Part shown: positions 22,294 to 35,129 of the stretch, one piece after another
How the letters are laid out: each line of letters starts with the position of its first letter
Position numbering within the stretch: position 1 is the stretch's first letter
Source: Hypholoma sublateritium FD-334 SS-4
Taxonomy: Eukaryota; Basidiomycota; Agaricomycetes; Agaricales; Strophariaceae
Assembly (NCBI GenBank): GCA_000827495.1
Contig: KN817536.1
Coordinates: forward strand, 248,001 to 312,000
DNA: 64,000 nt
Direction: 5' to 3'
Position numbers and translations under genes: made by a program
The notes under the pieces: model-generated
The model's input: only the letters and a program-made list of their open reading frames with translations
The model's database searches: none
Told to the model about the DNA's origin: nothing

Positions 22294-25200
22294 CTATCCA
22301 AAATTGCGGCTCTTATCAGCGATAGCAGACAACAGGCTACGCTCTGGTTTAACAACCCTGCTTGACGCCGCTGAAACTGATGTTGTGCCGGCTTTCATCC
22401 TCTGAGCATGACCGGCAGTCGTTCCAGTCTTGGGTTTTGCCCTAGCATGCCCCGTTATTGCTGAGCCACCGACCGAGCGGGATGTACCAGCATTGCGCGA
22501 CTTGTTCTCCTGAACAAACCACTGCTTGCTCGAAGTCGACAAATGATCAGCGGGTTTTCGAAAGGCACGACCCTGTAAAAGGCAGTCCAGTCAGTAGCTT
22601 AGCATCGTAGAGAGATAAGTAATGTTCCATATCCGTACCATTGCGCCATCCATATCCAACCCATCCATATCTTGCTGAGAAATCCTGAGTACTTTCTGCG
22701 CACGGACGGTTTTAACCTGGGGCGACTCGTCTTCGGCATCTTTATCTAACCAAGATACATCCTCCGGGTCCATTGGAACTTCTTCCACCTATTTCAGTGC
22801 ACATATTTAGATTGGCTTTAGGACACGACAAAAATAACTTACTCCGTCTTCCTTCATCCGGCGTGCGATTCGCATGATTTCCTGCGGAGAAATAGTTTCC
22901 GGTTCCTCCTCGCCCTCATTTTCGTAGTCGTCGTCCCCGTCACTGCCATCCGCACCGTTATTGCCACCCATCAAATCATCGAGATTTGACTCCGTAGCTA
23001 AGTATGCAAAGTCGTCATCGTCCTTCAAGCTCTGATTGTACACTGCTGCAAATGCCTCAGTTGTTGCATTGGCAGCTAATATGACGAAAAGTCAGTACTG
23101 ACGCAACAAACTCGGAAGAGTACATAAATATAACATGCCTAGCGCCTTGATATCATTTCGGTCCGTGGTCCTCATCTTCTTCATTGCTCTGCGGGCCCGC
23201 TCATTGGCTTCATCATCGCTTTCATTATCGCTGTCGTCCACGCCGACGCCGCGATTGCGCTTCTGGCGCAGGAGACCTGCGACAGCCGCCTCATGCAGTT
23301 CCTGGTCCTTCTGGTCTTGCTCCTGCTCTTGCTCCCTGCCAAAAATGCGTGAGCAGCGGCGCCGAGCATGTTCAATGGGAGACTAAAAATGTGTAACGTA
23401 CTGATACTTTGCGAGCACGCGGTCCGCCGCGATGGCCGCCTCGTCCATCTCCTTGTCATCCATCAGCTCCGTCAGCGTCTGGTCGAGATCCTCGCCGTCC
23501 TCCTCGTCACCGTCCGTCTTCTTGCGGATGAACCCGAACGCATTATCGTCGTCGTCAGACTCTGCCGCCTCGTTCTCAACGTAGTCCGCGATGTCGAGCC
23601 GGTGCGGTACCCGCGCCGGTGCCTCGGAACGCCGCTGCGCCTGGGCCGCGCCCCGAGCAAGAAGGTCAAACGCGTTTTGTCTAGACGGTGGTGTCGTGGA
23701 CGGAGAATAAGGAAGGGCATTGGAGCCCAGGGTAGGTGATGTAGCTTTCTTCAAGCGACGCAAAGGAAGTTTCTCTGGCGGCGACTCAGGTTCGTACGCG
23801 CCTGAACCTGACAATGTACGGAGGGGAACCCGCGTGCGGAATTCCGAAGGGGATAACATTGGATCCCGGAGACTTTGACCTAGATAAGCCCGCTGCGACG
23901 GTGAAGGCCGATACACCTCTGGCGTTCCATCCGCTGGCTTCGTCTGCGTCAAAAATCTGTCAATAAATAACTATTAGCACTATAAGGAAGCGATAATTAT
24001 ATATTCTTCGCACCCGTGATCATTAACATAAAGTTCGGGTTTCTTGTTAGGTTTTTGCAGAGCGGATTCCATAATGAATGCCTGCTCTTTCTCGAAGATA
24101 GCGTCCGCCTTACGCATTAAGCCCTCCGTGACTTGGAACGCTGGCTGCAGATTGAGGGCAATAGACACATCCTGTGTTAGATCGAGGGAGCCTGTGCGCT
24201 TCAACTGCCCCTCATTAGCATTCCCACAAAATATCTGCAACGAGGCGCCACAAAAAATTAGTTGGGGTGGCCTGTCCAAATAAGGGTACCACTCACGTCC
24301 TCATCAGTTGCTTCCCTCCCTTCGACTGCTCTCCTGGGCGTTCTTTGTCTTTCTGTCGCCGATCCGAACAAGTCGGAGAATCCTGGCTGTAGCAATGGTA
24401 CTGGGCCAAAGCTCTCCGAGTCACCGCCCTCCGAGAACTGGGAAAATCCGCTGAAGCTCATCGAGTTGACTGAGCCTGATCCAAGGAACGATTTCAGAGT
24501 CGGCGCAGGGGCCAGTGTGCTCGGCAGCGGCGACGCCTGCTGCAGTTGGGTGGCAAACGACTGGGTAAGGCTCGATGAGAGTTGCGTCGCTGATGGACTC
24601 CTATCGGAAAGCAAGTCTTGAAACGGCCTCCTGGTCTTCCCATCATCTTCCGCGCTCAGTCGCTGACTCCGGGCACCCCAATCAGCCATCAGACCCTCAG
24701 GCGACGCCGGCGCAGTGATATCGTCGAAGACGCCACGCGAACCGCGAGTCAGAAGGGGGTGCCGGACGACGGCGGTATTCTCTTTGTCATCGCTATGGTC
24801 ATACATGAGCTCGTTGTTATTTTCTTTGTCGTGCTCATCTTCTCCGAGTGACTCAGCTGACGACGTTGCACGGTGTTGTATTGGTGCGTTTTCGTCGTTC
24901 TCGTCATTCTCGCCTTCGGAATCGGAGGTGATCACCATCCGGCGGGCAGAACGAATTGTACGGTCTTCGTTCTCGTTCTCTTCAGAGTCTTCAACATTAG
25001 CCATGTCGACATCTTGTTGAACGGGTGTGTCTTCATCGTTCTCGTTGTCCTCGTCATTTTCATCATTTTCATGGTTCTGGTCATTCTCGTCTCCGCTTCC
25101 TGGATCATAATTACCAGTCGGCTCAGGTGATGCTGAGCCCCGCAATGTAGGATCCCAATCGTCGTCATCTTCATCTTCGTCGTCATCAGTATCCATCCTA

Positions 25201-27093
25201 TTTGCAGCACTGGCCTCTGCGACCTTTAGACCCTGCTCGGCAATCGTCTGCATTGCCGCGGCCAAGCCTTTAGCCGGAATTTCTGGAGCGGCATTGACAT
25301 GGCCGCCGTGTTTCTCCCATTCCGCTGCCTTCTTTTCGGTGATTGTCTGCGCCTCCTTGACGGCCTGCGCGACCAAGACGCGACTCAGTGATGCTTGATC
25401 CAGACGGTCGGACTGTCGGAGGACATGAGACGGGGAGATTTCTACAGGCCTGCGGGGTACAGATGTATTACTTTTCTTGTGTTTTGCAGGATTGACATGG
25501 GCAAGCTGCAGTTGCTGTCTCCGCGTACTGGAAATATGATCTTTCTTCGCTGAACGACGGACTTCCTCTTCCTTCACGCTGATCTTAGGATTAGATTCCA
25601 CCACCTCAAGATCGTCGTCGTCATCATCATTCCGGCCACGAGTTTCAGGCCCGTTCTTTGTCTGAAGCTGCTCCAGGGCTCGCTGCTTGATCTTTCTCAG
25701 CTCTTCCTTCTTTTTCTTCTCCTCCGGCCCCTTGAGAAATATTGATACGTCAGGTAGATCATCAGAATCAGAATCATTCAAGGCCAGAGGTTGCGCCTGG
25801 GTGATATTCGCGCGAGCAACTTGGAATGTGGGTACGACATGCGCAACCTGTCCTGTACGCGCTTTTCCGGGCGGAGAAGAATAGGCCTCGATAGGATCTG
25901 ATGGAGGAATATCTCGGCTACGTTCGGTCAATACTGAGTCCGGTGAGGTGAATAATCGCCTACAGTTTTGCAAATAACCCTTCTTTCGTGTAATTATTTA
26001 GCGTCCCCCGAGAAAGGACGGTGGATGCATTAGACCCAGCGGCCATACGTGATCGTTCTTTCGCCATCTCAGCCTTTTCCTTCTTCGTCATGGCCTATTT
26101 TGATTATGAGTGGGATACATCATATTGTTATAATGTACTCACCTTGACCTTAGGTTTGTTCTTCGAAGTGGTTCGCGTCCTTGGTTCGCTTGGCAGTCCT
26201 TCAACGAGCTCAAGCGGGGGGACACTAGGACGCAAATGGGTATTGGCTTTGCGTCTGCCTGCAGAGCACGATATCTTCATTGGAAATTCGTCGTCAGAAG
26301 TTGGAGGAGTCGTTGTCAGCGACCTTGACTTGGGCGTATTAATGGGGTGTATAAGCTGGCTAGAGGATGACGGACTCGTCGACGACGAGGCCTTTGACGG
26401 TTCAGGTTCCGAGTCTGAATCATGAACCACTTTCGAAAGGCGCTTCCGCGTCGGAGGTGCAACTTTAGGAGACGAGAGAACAAACGCATCACGCGAAGGT
26501 GGCACTTGTGATGACGATTGTTCCCCTTGAGATAAAGATTGGTCTCGGAATAGGTCATTGGATGTCACGCACGCAGAGCGTGCGATAGTGTCTGCTTCCA
26601 ACGAGGTAGATTTCAACCCGGTACTATGTTCCTCAAGAAGGAACGGCCGGCCGAACCCTGCCGTACCATTACTGCTGGTGGGCGCAGCAGAGTCCACGGG
26701 AGTTTCGGTGTCTGACTCTTCGTCAAGTGCAAGCATCTTAGCCTTCCAGCCGAAGGTAAATTTTGGGGACGCGTTCGATGCGTTCTCGTCGTCCTCGTCG
26801 CTGTTCAGCGTCGTGTCATAGTTCGTGGGTTGGGTCTGCGGTGAAGTGGGGGGAATCTCTTCCGAGAGACCCGGCGGGGCAGTGTTATGGGTACTAAATG
26901 AAGATGAGCTAGAAGGGAATGAGGAGGGTATTTCAGGCGTCTCGACAAGAGGCGCCTCCTGGCGCCGTCCATACGTCCTTGCGGATCGCTTGATTTGCAT
27001 AGACGCGTCGGGGTCGCGCTGCATAGGTGGCGGTAGGGGAGATGAGGAAAGAGTGGAGTCGGCAACTATCGAGGAGTCGGTTTCCAGTGGCAT
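22294..27093 (-). CDS. MRC1: MRC1/claspin, replication checkpoint mediator
   Basis: Nuclear adaptor that travels with the replisome and relays Mec1/ATR signals to the Rad53-type kinase. Nine exons: 27093-26143, 26094-26036, 25959-24297, 24234-24014, 23956-23402, 23335-23139, 23075-22843, 22788-22639, 22572-22294; 1435 residues. Hallmarks: RSARTYGRR near the N-terminus, SDSDDLPDVSIFL, and the conserved C-terminal region ERARRAMKKMRTTDRNDIKAL and AFAAVYNQSLKDDDDF. Long acidic, Ser-rich tracts and several SQ/TQ sites fit a checkpoint mediator. Intron 2 uses donor GTCTAA; intron 6 (23076-23138) seems to use GC. The start at 27093 was preferred over 27126 because it begins the conserved acidic leader. 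Confidence 0.88.
23076..23138 (-). other. Probable GC-AG intron in MRC1
   Basis: Donor GCATGT, acceptor ATTAG, phase 1; gives DIKALAANATTEAF. A GT donor 18 nt downstream (GTACTC) also keeps frame and would insert GMLYLS, so this one is not certain. Confidence 0.55.
25015..25110 (-). repeat. Asn-Asp-Glu low-complexity tract in MRC1
   Basis: The coding strand has imperfect 9-base units reading Glu-Asn-Asp over and over (about residues 640-680). It is typical replication-slippage repeat sequence in an acidic region. Confidence 0.7.
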
Positions 27094-28145
27094 GGTCAAG
27101 GTTATAATGGTAGTTTCGAACTGCAAATCAGGATGCAGGTATGAGATTTACTTACGGCGGACGCTCGCCAAATTACGCCGTTACCGGTGTGACTGTTCGC
27201 GTTTATCGTGACACCAATCAAAACCAAACATACAGTTATCACCCGTTACTTGTGACACGATATCGGATTTAGCATTACATGGCAATGCTCGCTCAATTTT
27301 GAGCACACATAATATTTTTAATGCATATAGACACATCTAGGCTACATGTTAAAAATTGAACTGGAGGAAAACAATCATTCAATGAGTTGTTATGAATATT
27401 CTCGCGTAAAGGGTGTGATTTGGGGTTTTCTCACTCACTGATACACTCGGCAATTCCTTGATATACGCACATCTAGACCACAGATAGATGGCTCAATTTT
27501 TGTGGAAATAAAGACCAATCTTGTTTGATAAGTTTTAAGTGAGATTTATACACCATCTGCATGTTTTTGAGGGATATAATTAAGGTTCTTTTGACTGTAC
27601 TTTAATATTTTAATGCTGATATCTCTGTATCATTTGCATATCGAACAAAATATCATCTGTTACGGTTAATTCAATGCACTAATTCTCATATATTCCAACT
27701 AAGGTATATTCAGTTAAGTTCTGAGCCCTTTTTTAGCTGTTCTTTCCAGTGTTCCCTCGAGATAAATAGCTAGAACAAATTCACATACCTCAAAATTGCC
27801 GGTTTAGCATATCTGTATGCCAAATAAAAAGAAATTCACGAATAAATTCTACTAAATACAAACAAGATCTTATAATAGATGTATTCCTCTCCAAGATGCA
27901 GAAGAGTTCATAGAAAACGACTCAGAAATGGGTGAACAGTGAATGATTTGTATCGGTGACTGATTATGTAACATTGACCGGGTGATAACTGTATCAACGC
28001 GGTCCAAATGCGTGCGCGACGCGCGCGTCCGAGCCTCGAGGTCATCGCAAGGTCCTCGCATAGCGATAAGTAAAGTTTTTAAGTAAGCGAAAATTAGCTA
28101 ATTGTACTTAATTCAACTTCCAGTACAGAGTCAACGCCATAAATA
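27094..28145. other. AT-rich spacer of about 1 kb, no gene seen
   Basis: This lies between the MRC1 start and the end of the seven-span gene, both on the minus strand. It is clearly AT-richer than its surroundings, with stops in all frames; a 63-codon frame at 27870-28061 resembles nothing. It may hold the MRC1 promoter and a decayed gene or element. Confidence 0.45.
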
Positions 28146-29417
28146 TTAAACTGGAAATATGTCCTTCATTTCGATCAGCTCTGGCTGGTCAGAAGTGGTG
28201 GGACTTGGGTCTGGGTCGTTCACAAAGTCCTCCACCACTGCAAGACTGCTTGTGACATGGTGGAAGCGAATAACAGATCTCCCCGTCCCTTGTTGCTCGG
28301 AATGGACGTCAGCACCATGCGAACGATTATTGGCACCAGAGGATACTATGGTGTTGGCATTGGTGGATCGCCCCAGAGCAACCCTATACACGATCAAAAG
28401 CGGTGCAATAGTCTATAGCACAGACTTTGAATGATTTCAGCCTGAAACAAGACAAACAACTCACGCATATTTGTGGCAGAAGTAAAAACGGGATTAGATA
28501 CCCAACATTGTTGGTAATGATCATCACGATGTTGACGATACTGAAAACCACAATCAAGGCGCAGGATTCCACACACATTGTGATGACTTTCGTATACGGC
28601 AGACTATACGCCTTCCCCAGAGTTTTGCTGATAAATTTCTGATAATAAAGTAATCGGAGAAATACTAGCGTGGTCAGAGTGAGGTTGACGAAGGTTGTGC
28701 AGAACATGATGACCGATGAAACAGCACTTTGTTTCGGGTTTTGAAAGGGAAGAGCGAGGCTGTCGGGTACATAAGGTAGCCAAAAATTTGCTGATTCCGA
28801 TTGAAAAATTCCGGCAACCACAAAAAATGCTATTCCACTGCCTTGCCAGAAATGTGAGCCCAGAAGACGAAAAAAGGTGCGAAAATACCTAGGGATGTCA
28901 TACAAAGCAATGTAAGAAATATCACCAAAACGAGCCGCCGAGCGGGTAAGATGCCTTGATAGAGAATTAAACATCTCCAAAGCTATAGAATCCAAAATCG
29001 ACACCTCGTCAGCGTTGAAAAAGTAGTGTATTGTTTGAAACATGCCATAAAACCATCGGCACCCCAGATAGTAAATATGAGAGGAACGGGCTCGCCAAGA
29101 GAAGTAAGGTAATTCAACAGATCCGGACTTTTCGGAAATATATCGCCCTTAAGGACCTTTGTTGTGTATATCGTTTCTTGAATAAATGCCATAGTGCCCA
29201 TAGCAAACATGAGGGTTATATAGAGGTAGAGAAATGGTCGCATTTTCCTAGAGTGTGATTGTTTTGTGCCTTGCAATTGCCAGAAGCAACAAGAAAACAG
29301 AATGATTACCGCCCCATAAGCGATTGCCGATACTATGTTGGCCAAAACTTGCATCTCTATCCCAAGGGTTGGATTCGCGACTAGTCCATTCGACGAGACG
29401 GTTTCGTTGGCCTCCAT
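28146..29417 (-). CDS. Seven-span membrane protein of a basidiomycete family
   Basis: Four exons, 29417-29046, 28982-28889, 28829-28465 and 28412-28146; 365 residues. Hydropathy suggests seven membrane helices: ANIVSAIAYGAVIILFSCC near the start, a LYLYITLMFAMGTMAF span, and later QSAVSSVIMFCTTFV and MIITNNVGYLIPFLLL. GADGFM followed by LWRCLILYQ is a pattern I associate with an expanded, uncharacterised membrane family of Agaricomycetes. The C-terminal tail has VIRFHHVTSS, then acidic residues. The N-terminus is outside-like with an NET sequon. A receptor-like role is possible, but nothing shows a ligand or G-protein link. Intron 1 has a GC donor. Confidence 0.75.
28983..29045 (-). other. 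GC-AG intron in the seven-span gene
   Basis: Donor GCATGT, acceptor CTATAG, 63 bp, phase 0; joins GADGFM to LWRCLILYQ. No GT nearby gives this frame. Confidence 0.72.
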
Positions 29418-30121
29418 GATGAGTTACAGTATGGTCGTAATCGTTTGAAACGCAAGAACGGAAAGCAATGCCAGCGGATGGGATGGGCTCTACTTTATAC
29501 TATATACCTGAGAGTCTAGTTCCAATCTGGGAGGCGACAGATATTTCGGGAGCGCGGGATGGTAGTGGACTGCACTAGGCAAAAGCATCGTCGGTCATTT
29601 TCTCTTTGCTATCGTTCGCATTTGCCATGAAGGATAAGATGAGAAAGCACAGAGAATATTTGAATGACCCTAAGGCATTGTGCGGGCTGGACATAGTCAA
29701 TTGGCGGTCAATTTTGGCAGGGTTAACCCGATTATGTAGAAGTCGGGTACCGTGTAGAAACAGTGGAGTCGTTGATCAAAGGTTGCGCAGCGGTGTGAAA
29801 ACTTCGGAACGTGGGTTCAAGACAACCGGAATACCTTTGCATATATGGAATATGTATCAAGGAGGTGCGTTTGGAGCAGCTGCGAACAAGCCAAGAGTAG
29901 CAACAGACTCAGATTGGGGTAAGCATGAGACAAGAGGACTGTGGGAACGGATTAACAATTCGACCCATCGGCGCTTGCAGGAGCAAAAGGTCGGGAGTTG
30001 CCGGTAAGTCCACTCGCGCCTGTGGTCTCCCTCCTGAACGTTACATTGTCCGTACCACGTCCATAGAGTGAGTTGATTCATCGTTCACTGTATATCTTCG
30101 CATCTGACTCTAGTTCAGAAG
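29418..30121. promoter_or_regulatory. Divergent promoter region
   Basis: This separates the starts of the seven-span gene and ATP7. A 134-codon frame at 29606-30007 lacks similarity and any splice context, so I leave it out. Confidence 0.4.
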
Positions 30122-30913
30122 ATGGCGTCAAAATCAGCGGCCGCGGTGGTCGTAAGTTTTCGTCCACTTCGCGCACTGACACGTCTCCAACCGTTTATTT
30201 TCCGTTAGGATTTCTCCCGCATTTACTCATCCCTCGGACTCGGAAAGGGTTAGCATCTCTTGTCCATCGTTTAAAGCGCCGGGTGATAGCTGATTCTTCC
30301 ATAGAGACCATCTCCTCTCTGCAGGCGTTCCGCAAACGTCATAGCGAAGCTCAGCGCCTGTCCGCCAGCTACGCCAGCCTTCCTAGCACCGTCAACTTCG
30401 AACATTACCGCTCCATCTTGAAGAACCAAGCCGTCATCGACGAAGCCGAAAAGGCTTTTAAGGCCTTCACGCCCGTTACCTATGACGTGAATGCGCATAT
30501 CAAGGCTATCGAAACATTCGAAGCTACCGCTGTGAGTTATCTACCACTGCCACCTACACTATCGCTCAGATCTCTTTCCTCTATCAGATTGAGAAAGCCA
30601 AGGAGACCGAGGCCAAGATTGATATTGAACTTAAGCAGCTCAACGAGACTCTTGCCAACATCGAGCAAGCTCGTCCATTCGACCAACTCACCGTACGTTC
30701 ACCCGGTTCCACTTGCGTGCTTGTATCTCAATAAAAACCACCAGAACGACGACGTTGGCAAGGCCCACCCCCGTATTGTTGAGGCTGTGGAGACTATGCT
30801 TAAGAAGGGCAAGTGGACTGTGCCAGGTGTGTATTTTCTCCCTTTCAACCATTTCTCGTGCTTACATGTTTACAGGATACAAGGAGAAGTTCGGCGATCT
30901 CAACCTCATGTAA
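30122..30913 (+). CDS. ATP7: ATP synthase subunit d
   Basis: Peripheral-stalk subunit of mitochondrial F1Fo-ATP synthase. Exons 30122-30151, 30209-30248, 30305-30531, 30588-30692, 30745-30826, 30876-30913; introns 49-57 bp; 173 residues, as in yeast Atp7 (174). The sequence opens [20 protein letters not shown], then [14 protein letters not shown], a helical [17 protein letters not shown] region, [10 protein letters not shown], and ends [12 protein letters not shown], all at the expected places. No long presequence, as usual for this subunit. It ends 142 bp from the convergent beta-galactosidase gene. Confidence 0.95.
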
Positions 30914-31055
30914 CTTGCCATTGTTTATTAGAGCGCATATTATCATTGTTGGTCGAGCAACGACATTCAATATTTGAGCATTTTGAGTTCAGCTGAAACA
31001 TAGAATTCTTTTCGTGAAGAGGATAATAAACAAGATAGGCTTTTCAACTACCAAC

Positions 31056-34000
31056 CTAATATGCCCCGGGTCGCGCCGTCCACGCTGTCAAAGGTGCATT
31101 GACAACACTGGCCATGCTACTCTCAACCTTTGCGGTGAACTGTAATGCCAGGGAGTCAAGTTTAGCTCCGCCAGAATTGGCTGCCCACAAAGAGACAGCC
31201 AGCGTGTTGGCTCCTTGGTAATTGAGTATTCCTTGAGCTGTTCATGCGCTATAAGAATGGAGTGTATCGACAACATTGATCCTGCTAGTGCACTTACGGA
31301 CTGGGAAGGACCTTTGGGGACCGATATGGTTCACTTTGCGCCTTTATAAGATCGATGATCCCATAAATACGTGGATACATACCGTATTTTCCGAATTGGT
31401 ATCCGTTGACATATATCTGTAGACGGATTTTTTTTTAAAAATGTATGAGGGAAACTGTCTGGTGCTAACCTGACTGCGGAAGTGAGGGTTGATTGTGGAA
31501 TTGGTTAAAACGATAGAAAGAGGATAATCAACGCCTTGTGGGATGTTCAAGTTGAAGGTCGTTCTGACCAAATTGCGGTGCGGTATTGTTATAAAAATAG
31601 GTAGATATGGTGCGACCATGGACTGACCGATAGAAACTCACTCCGGCCGTGGAAATCCCCGTAGTGGGCTGGCCTGTTAGCCAGGCGGCATCGTCGAATC
31701 CCGGTAAATGCCAACCTGTGCATTTTGAACGTCAGTATTACCATTTTACATTGATGTATTCTAGATCAAACCTTGTCGCTCAGCGAATAGGCCACCTTCG
31801 TTCAGAGGACCTCGTATACTATCAACGTACTGCTCGTCCATCTAATCAGCAACGATTTCCAAAGATTTGGTTACGTCCGCACAGTTTCGCCTCCAAGATT
31901 TCCGGTCAATTTCCAGAGTCCAACAGTTGTCGAAGGGCTGCCGACGAATGAATAACTCAGGATACCTCTCGGGATCTTGAAATCGTCACTGGCCGCGGTC
32001 CAGTCCTCTTCATATCCTTGATGATCCTGGAGGATGGTAATAATATGGTTCGAGGCTTTTGCAAGGGCCTTAGGAATCGTGAAGGCTCTCTCGTAGTCGC
32101 TATGCACGGCGTCCCCTTCCCATGATCCAAGGAACGTCGAGTCTAACCAGACGGAGTAGGCAAATGCAGAGCCACCCATCAAGTGGACCTGAAAAGCAGT
32201 CTCGGTGCCTGTTGCATTGAAATGGGCGCGCCACAGGATATTGCCTGTATGGTAGCCATAATCACCGGCGTACAGGACTACGGGCGTCGAGAATCCGGCC
32301 GGGTTGACGGTTGAATTGTGGTTCGCTGTCGTCCATTTGGCATCAGAATATGTAGCGGAGATCTCTGGCAAACTGTTGGCCGTTTTCTAGGAACACAGTT
32401 TCAAAATTTATGAGAAATTACGGTGTATGCTTTAAATTTGAAATCTCATACCCATATGAGCGCCGTTAAATTTGGCAGAGCTACAGCCGGAAGAGAGGCC
32501 ACCCTTGTCGAAGTTAACGTTCCGTAGGATGTCTTTTTCAGAGAGAGCAGGCCACCATTGAAGGTCACGGCCTTTGACTGTGCGACAGGAGCGATGATTT
32601 CGAATTTGGCGGTGCTATTAAGATCCCCAACCAGGGCCAATTTTACACCGCTAATGGATACTGAGCGTATGAGGTATCCACCCTTGACGATGATGGGATT
32701 TTCAGTGCTGTACTGGGGCAAAGCACCGCTGCTGGCTGGAGGATGAAGAACCCAAAATTGGTAGGCGTTGGGGCGATCTACATAAATATCGATGAGTTTT
32801 GTCACCAGACGTTCATATAGCCTAATCTTCAACAAACCTAAGATGTAGAGAAGAATATTTTTTCCAACTTCGACAATTGTCTGGTCCGTTGTAGTAAATT
32901 GCAGGGCCAAGACGCTGTTATCTAAAACCTTTTGTTTGAGAGCACCAGTGCCAGAAACGACTTCGACAGTTGGTGGAGCAGGGGTCGTGAATTTGATAGC
33001 GGTCTCGTGGAGTTCACCTGCGTTTCCGTAGATTAGTATCACGTCGCGACCATCGATTGTGGCCCTGAAATCATGGGATGAGTCTTTGATTTGAAAACTG
33101 TTCAGCTATTTCGAAGAACTTGCCATGTTAGGACTTCGGCAGTGGAGTAAGTCAGAACGGTTGTTCCAGCGGTGTAATCAACAAGGTGGATTTTGGAGTC
33201 ATGTCCAGTCAACGTGAGAGAGCCGCCAATCGTAGGCACAGTTAGAGAGCCGATACTTGTGGGTATAGTCAGGTTGTATGTCTGCACGGTGAATACCGAT
33301 GCATCCGTTTGTCTTTGAACAGATGTTCTCAATATAAGCACACCGAGATAAATTCAACAAGCATACCTGACGACGTAAAACCCAGTCCGATTGCCCAGAA
33401 CATCCAATACCTGTGTCGTCTTCAACGCGGAGTTCCCCGTGAATGCGCCCTGTGTATTGTATATGTTCATGGGGCGCGTAGTGAGATACGCAGGAGACAC
33501 GGCCAAGAAATTTGCTTGAAGTTTGAGCTCGTAGAATTTTTCACGTAGGGTACGATCTTCCGCAATTGCAGAACCCTTCTCAGGAATTTAGANACGTCAT
33601 TGTCGTTTTATTTTAACCGACTCACGTAGTCATAGGAAGTGTAAACACCTGGAAGTGGTTCATGTGTNGTCANCAAATGTCCATTATAAGGCCAGAGTCC
33701 AAATTCTGACCCGGATGAGCAATTCCACCCCAGTTTGTTCCGCCNAAGGCCATGTAAAGATTTAAGTAGGTGGTAGACATTGCAAATTCGTTCTTGTAGA
33801 ACACTGATTTTAAGAAGGTTAATGCATGAGACAGACCTATGTGAACAGGGAGTACCTCTCTCAAACTCTGGGCCAGTCAGAACTGCACATGTCGCATAGC
33901 CAGAGCCTCCCCTGCCGCTGAATTCAGAAGCGGTCTAGGAATGTCAGATCAATGAAAGCTTACCATCCGTCAAACGCTCCGCCTTGGAACTCGTAAACTG

Positions 34001-35129
34001 CATTTAAGTCTTGCGGATTATATTGCAGATGTGCACCCCAGAAATATCTACACCCCCAATAATCAGTCAGATGGTGCAAAGACATTGATGTGCGTATTGG
34101 CTCACTCGGGAACGGCGTCAGAAGCCCATGAATATGGGTCCGAGCAGTCGAATCCATTGGGATACGAATCATATCCATAGACATCAACATCAGTATAGTG
34201 GCCTCCGGGCCAAGCGTCGTTCACAGTAAGAGGAACGGTGATTCCACTTGCTCTCTAAGANATTATGAGGGATGTACGCTCCTTGGAAAAATGATAGTCA
34301 TATCCGTACCAAAGATGCTTTGAGTTNGCTTTCGTAGACCAGATCTTCGGTGTATGGGGCTTGCCACCCACTGTATTCATTTTCAGTCTACGCGGAAGGT
34401 TAGAGGAGTACTTGTCTTNATATGTTAGGGTCATTACCTGAACCAATATAACAGGACCCCCCTTNGCGATTTCATTCGCGGCAATTTGCGAGCCTACAGC
34501 CTGAATATATCCAGCATATGCGTCGAGATAGGTGGTATTTGATGTTCGCCAAAGCCCAGGGGTGTATGTGCCCCAGCCTGGGAAACCTCCCGCTGTAGTC
34601 TCTGCGTTGATGTATGGCCTGATATAGCTTTCATTAGAATGCTGTCGGAATAAGNCAGAAGTCATGAGGCTCACCCTGGTCGAGCAATGAGATAGATACC
34701 CGCCTCCTTCGCAGCGTCGAAGAACGGCTGGAGATCTCTGAAACCTTCGAAGGATATCTCCCCACGCTTCGGCTCGAGAATCCCCCAGAAGACGTAAAAC
34801 GAGACGGCATTAAGTCCCATAGCTCTAGTCGCCACTGGTGAATTGGGAGTATGGTATAACATCGATGCAACCTACTTGATTTTTTGGAAAACATCGAGGT
34901 GCAAACTTTGAACAGGGTTGCTGGTATGCACGAAGAATAAGTATGTGAAGGTATAGTCCGTCTGGTCACATACCGGTATGGGTGAACCTCTCCGCTGAAC
35001 AACATTAAACGCTTGCCATTGATCAAATAGGAATATTCGTCCCAGGTTACCTTTGGTGATGGTGATCAGGAAAATCTATAGCACGTACGCCGACAATAAC
35101 TTACATTGTTCTGGAGGTTGTCCGTGAGT
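31056..35129 (-). CDS. lacA: GH35 beta-galactosidase (5' end lost in assembly gap)
   Basis: Large, probably secreted, glycoside hydrolase releasing terminal beta-galactose. The coding sequence runs from the edge of the N run (exon ending 35105, LTDNLQNN) to a stop at 31056, over many short exons. Early blocks: [56 protein letters not shown]. The acid/base Glu sits in TENEYSGWQ (about 34368-34386) and the nucleophile Glu in [12 protein letters not shown] (about 33966-34002). Later beta domains include [21 protein letters not shown] segments and [12 protein letters not shown]. The last exon ends [14 protein letters not shown]. Single Ns at 33.6-34.7 kb blur some codons. Signal peptide and start are probably in or just past 35130-35890. 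Confidence 0.88.

Noticed and set aside
29606..30007. 134-codon frame upstream of ATP7
   Set aside because: No similarity, no neighbouring exon in phase.
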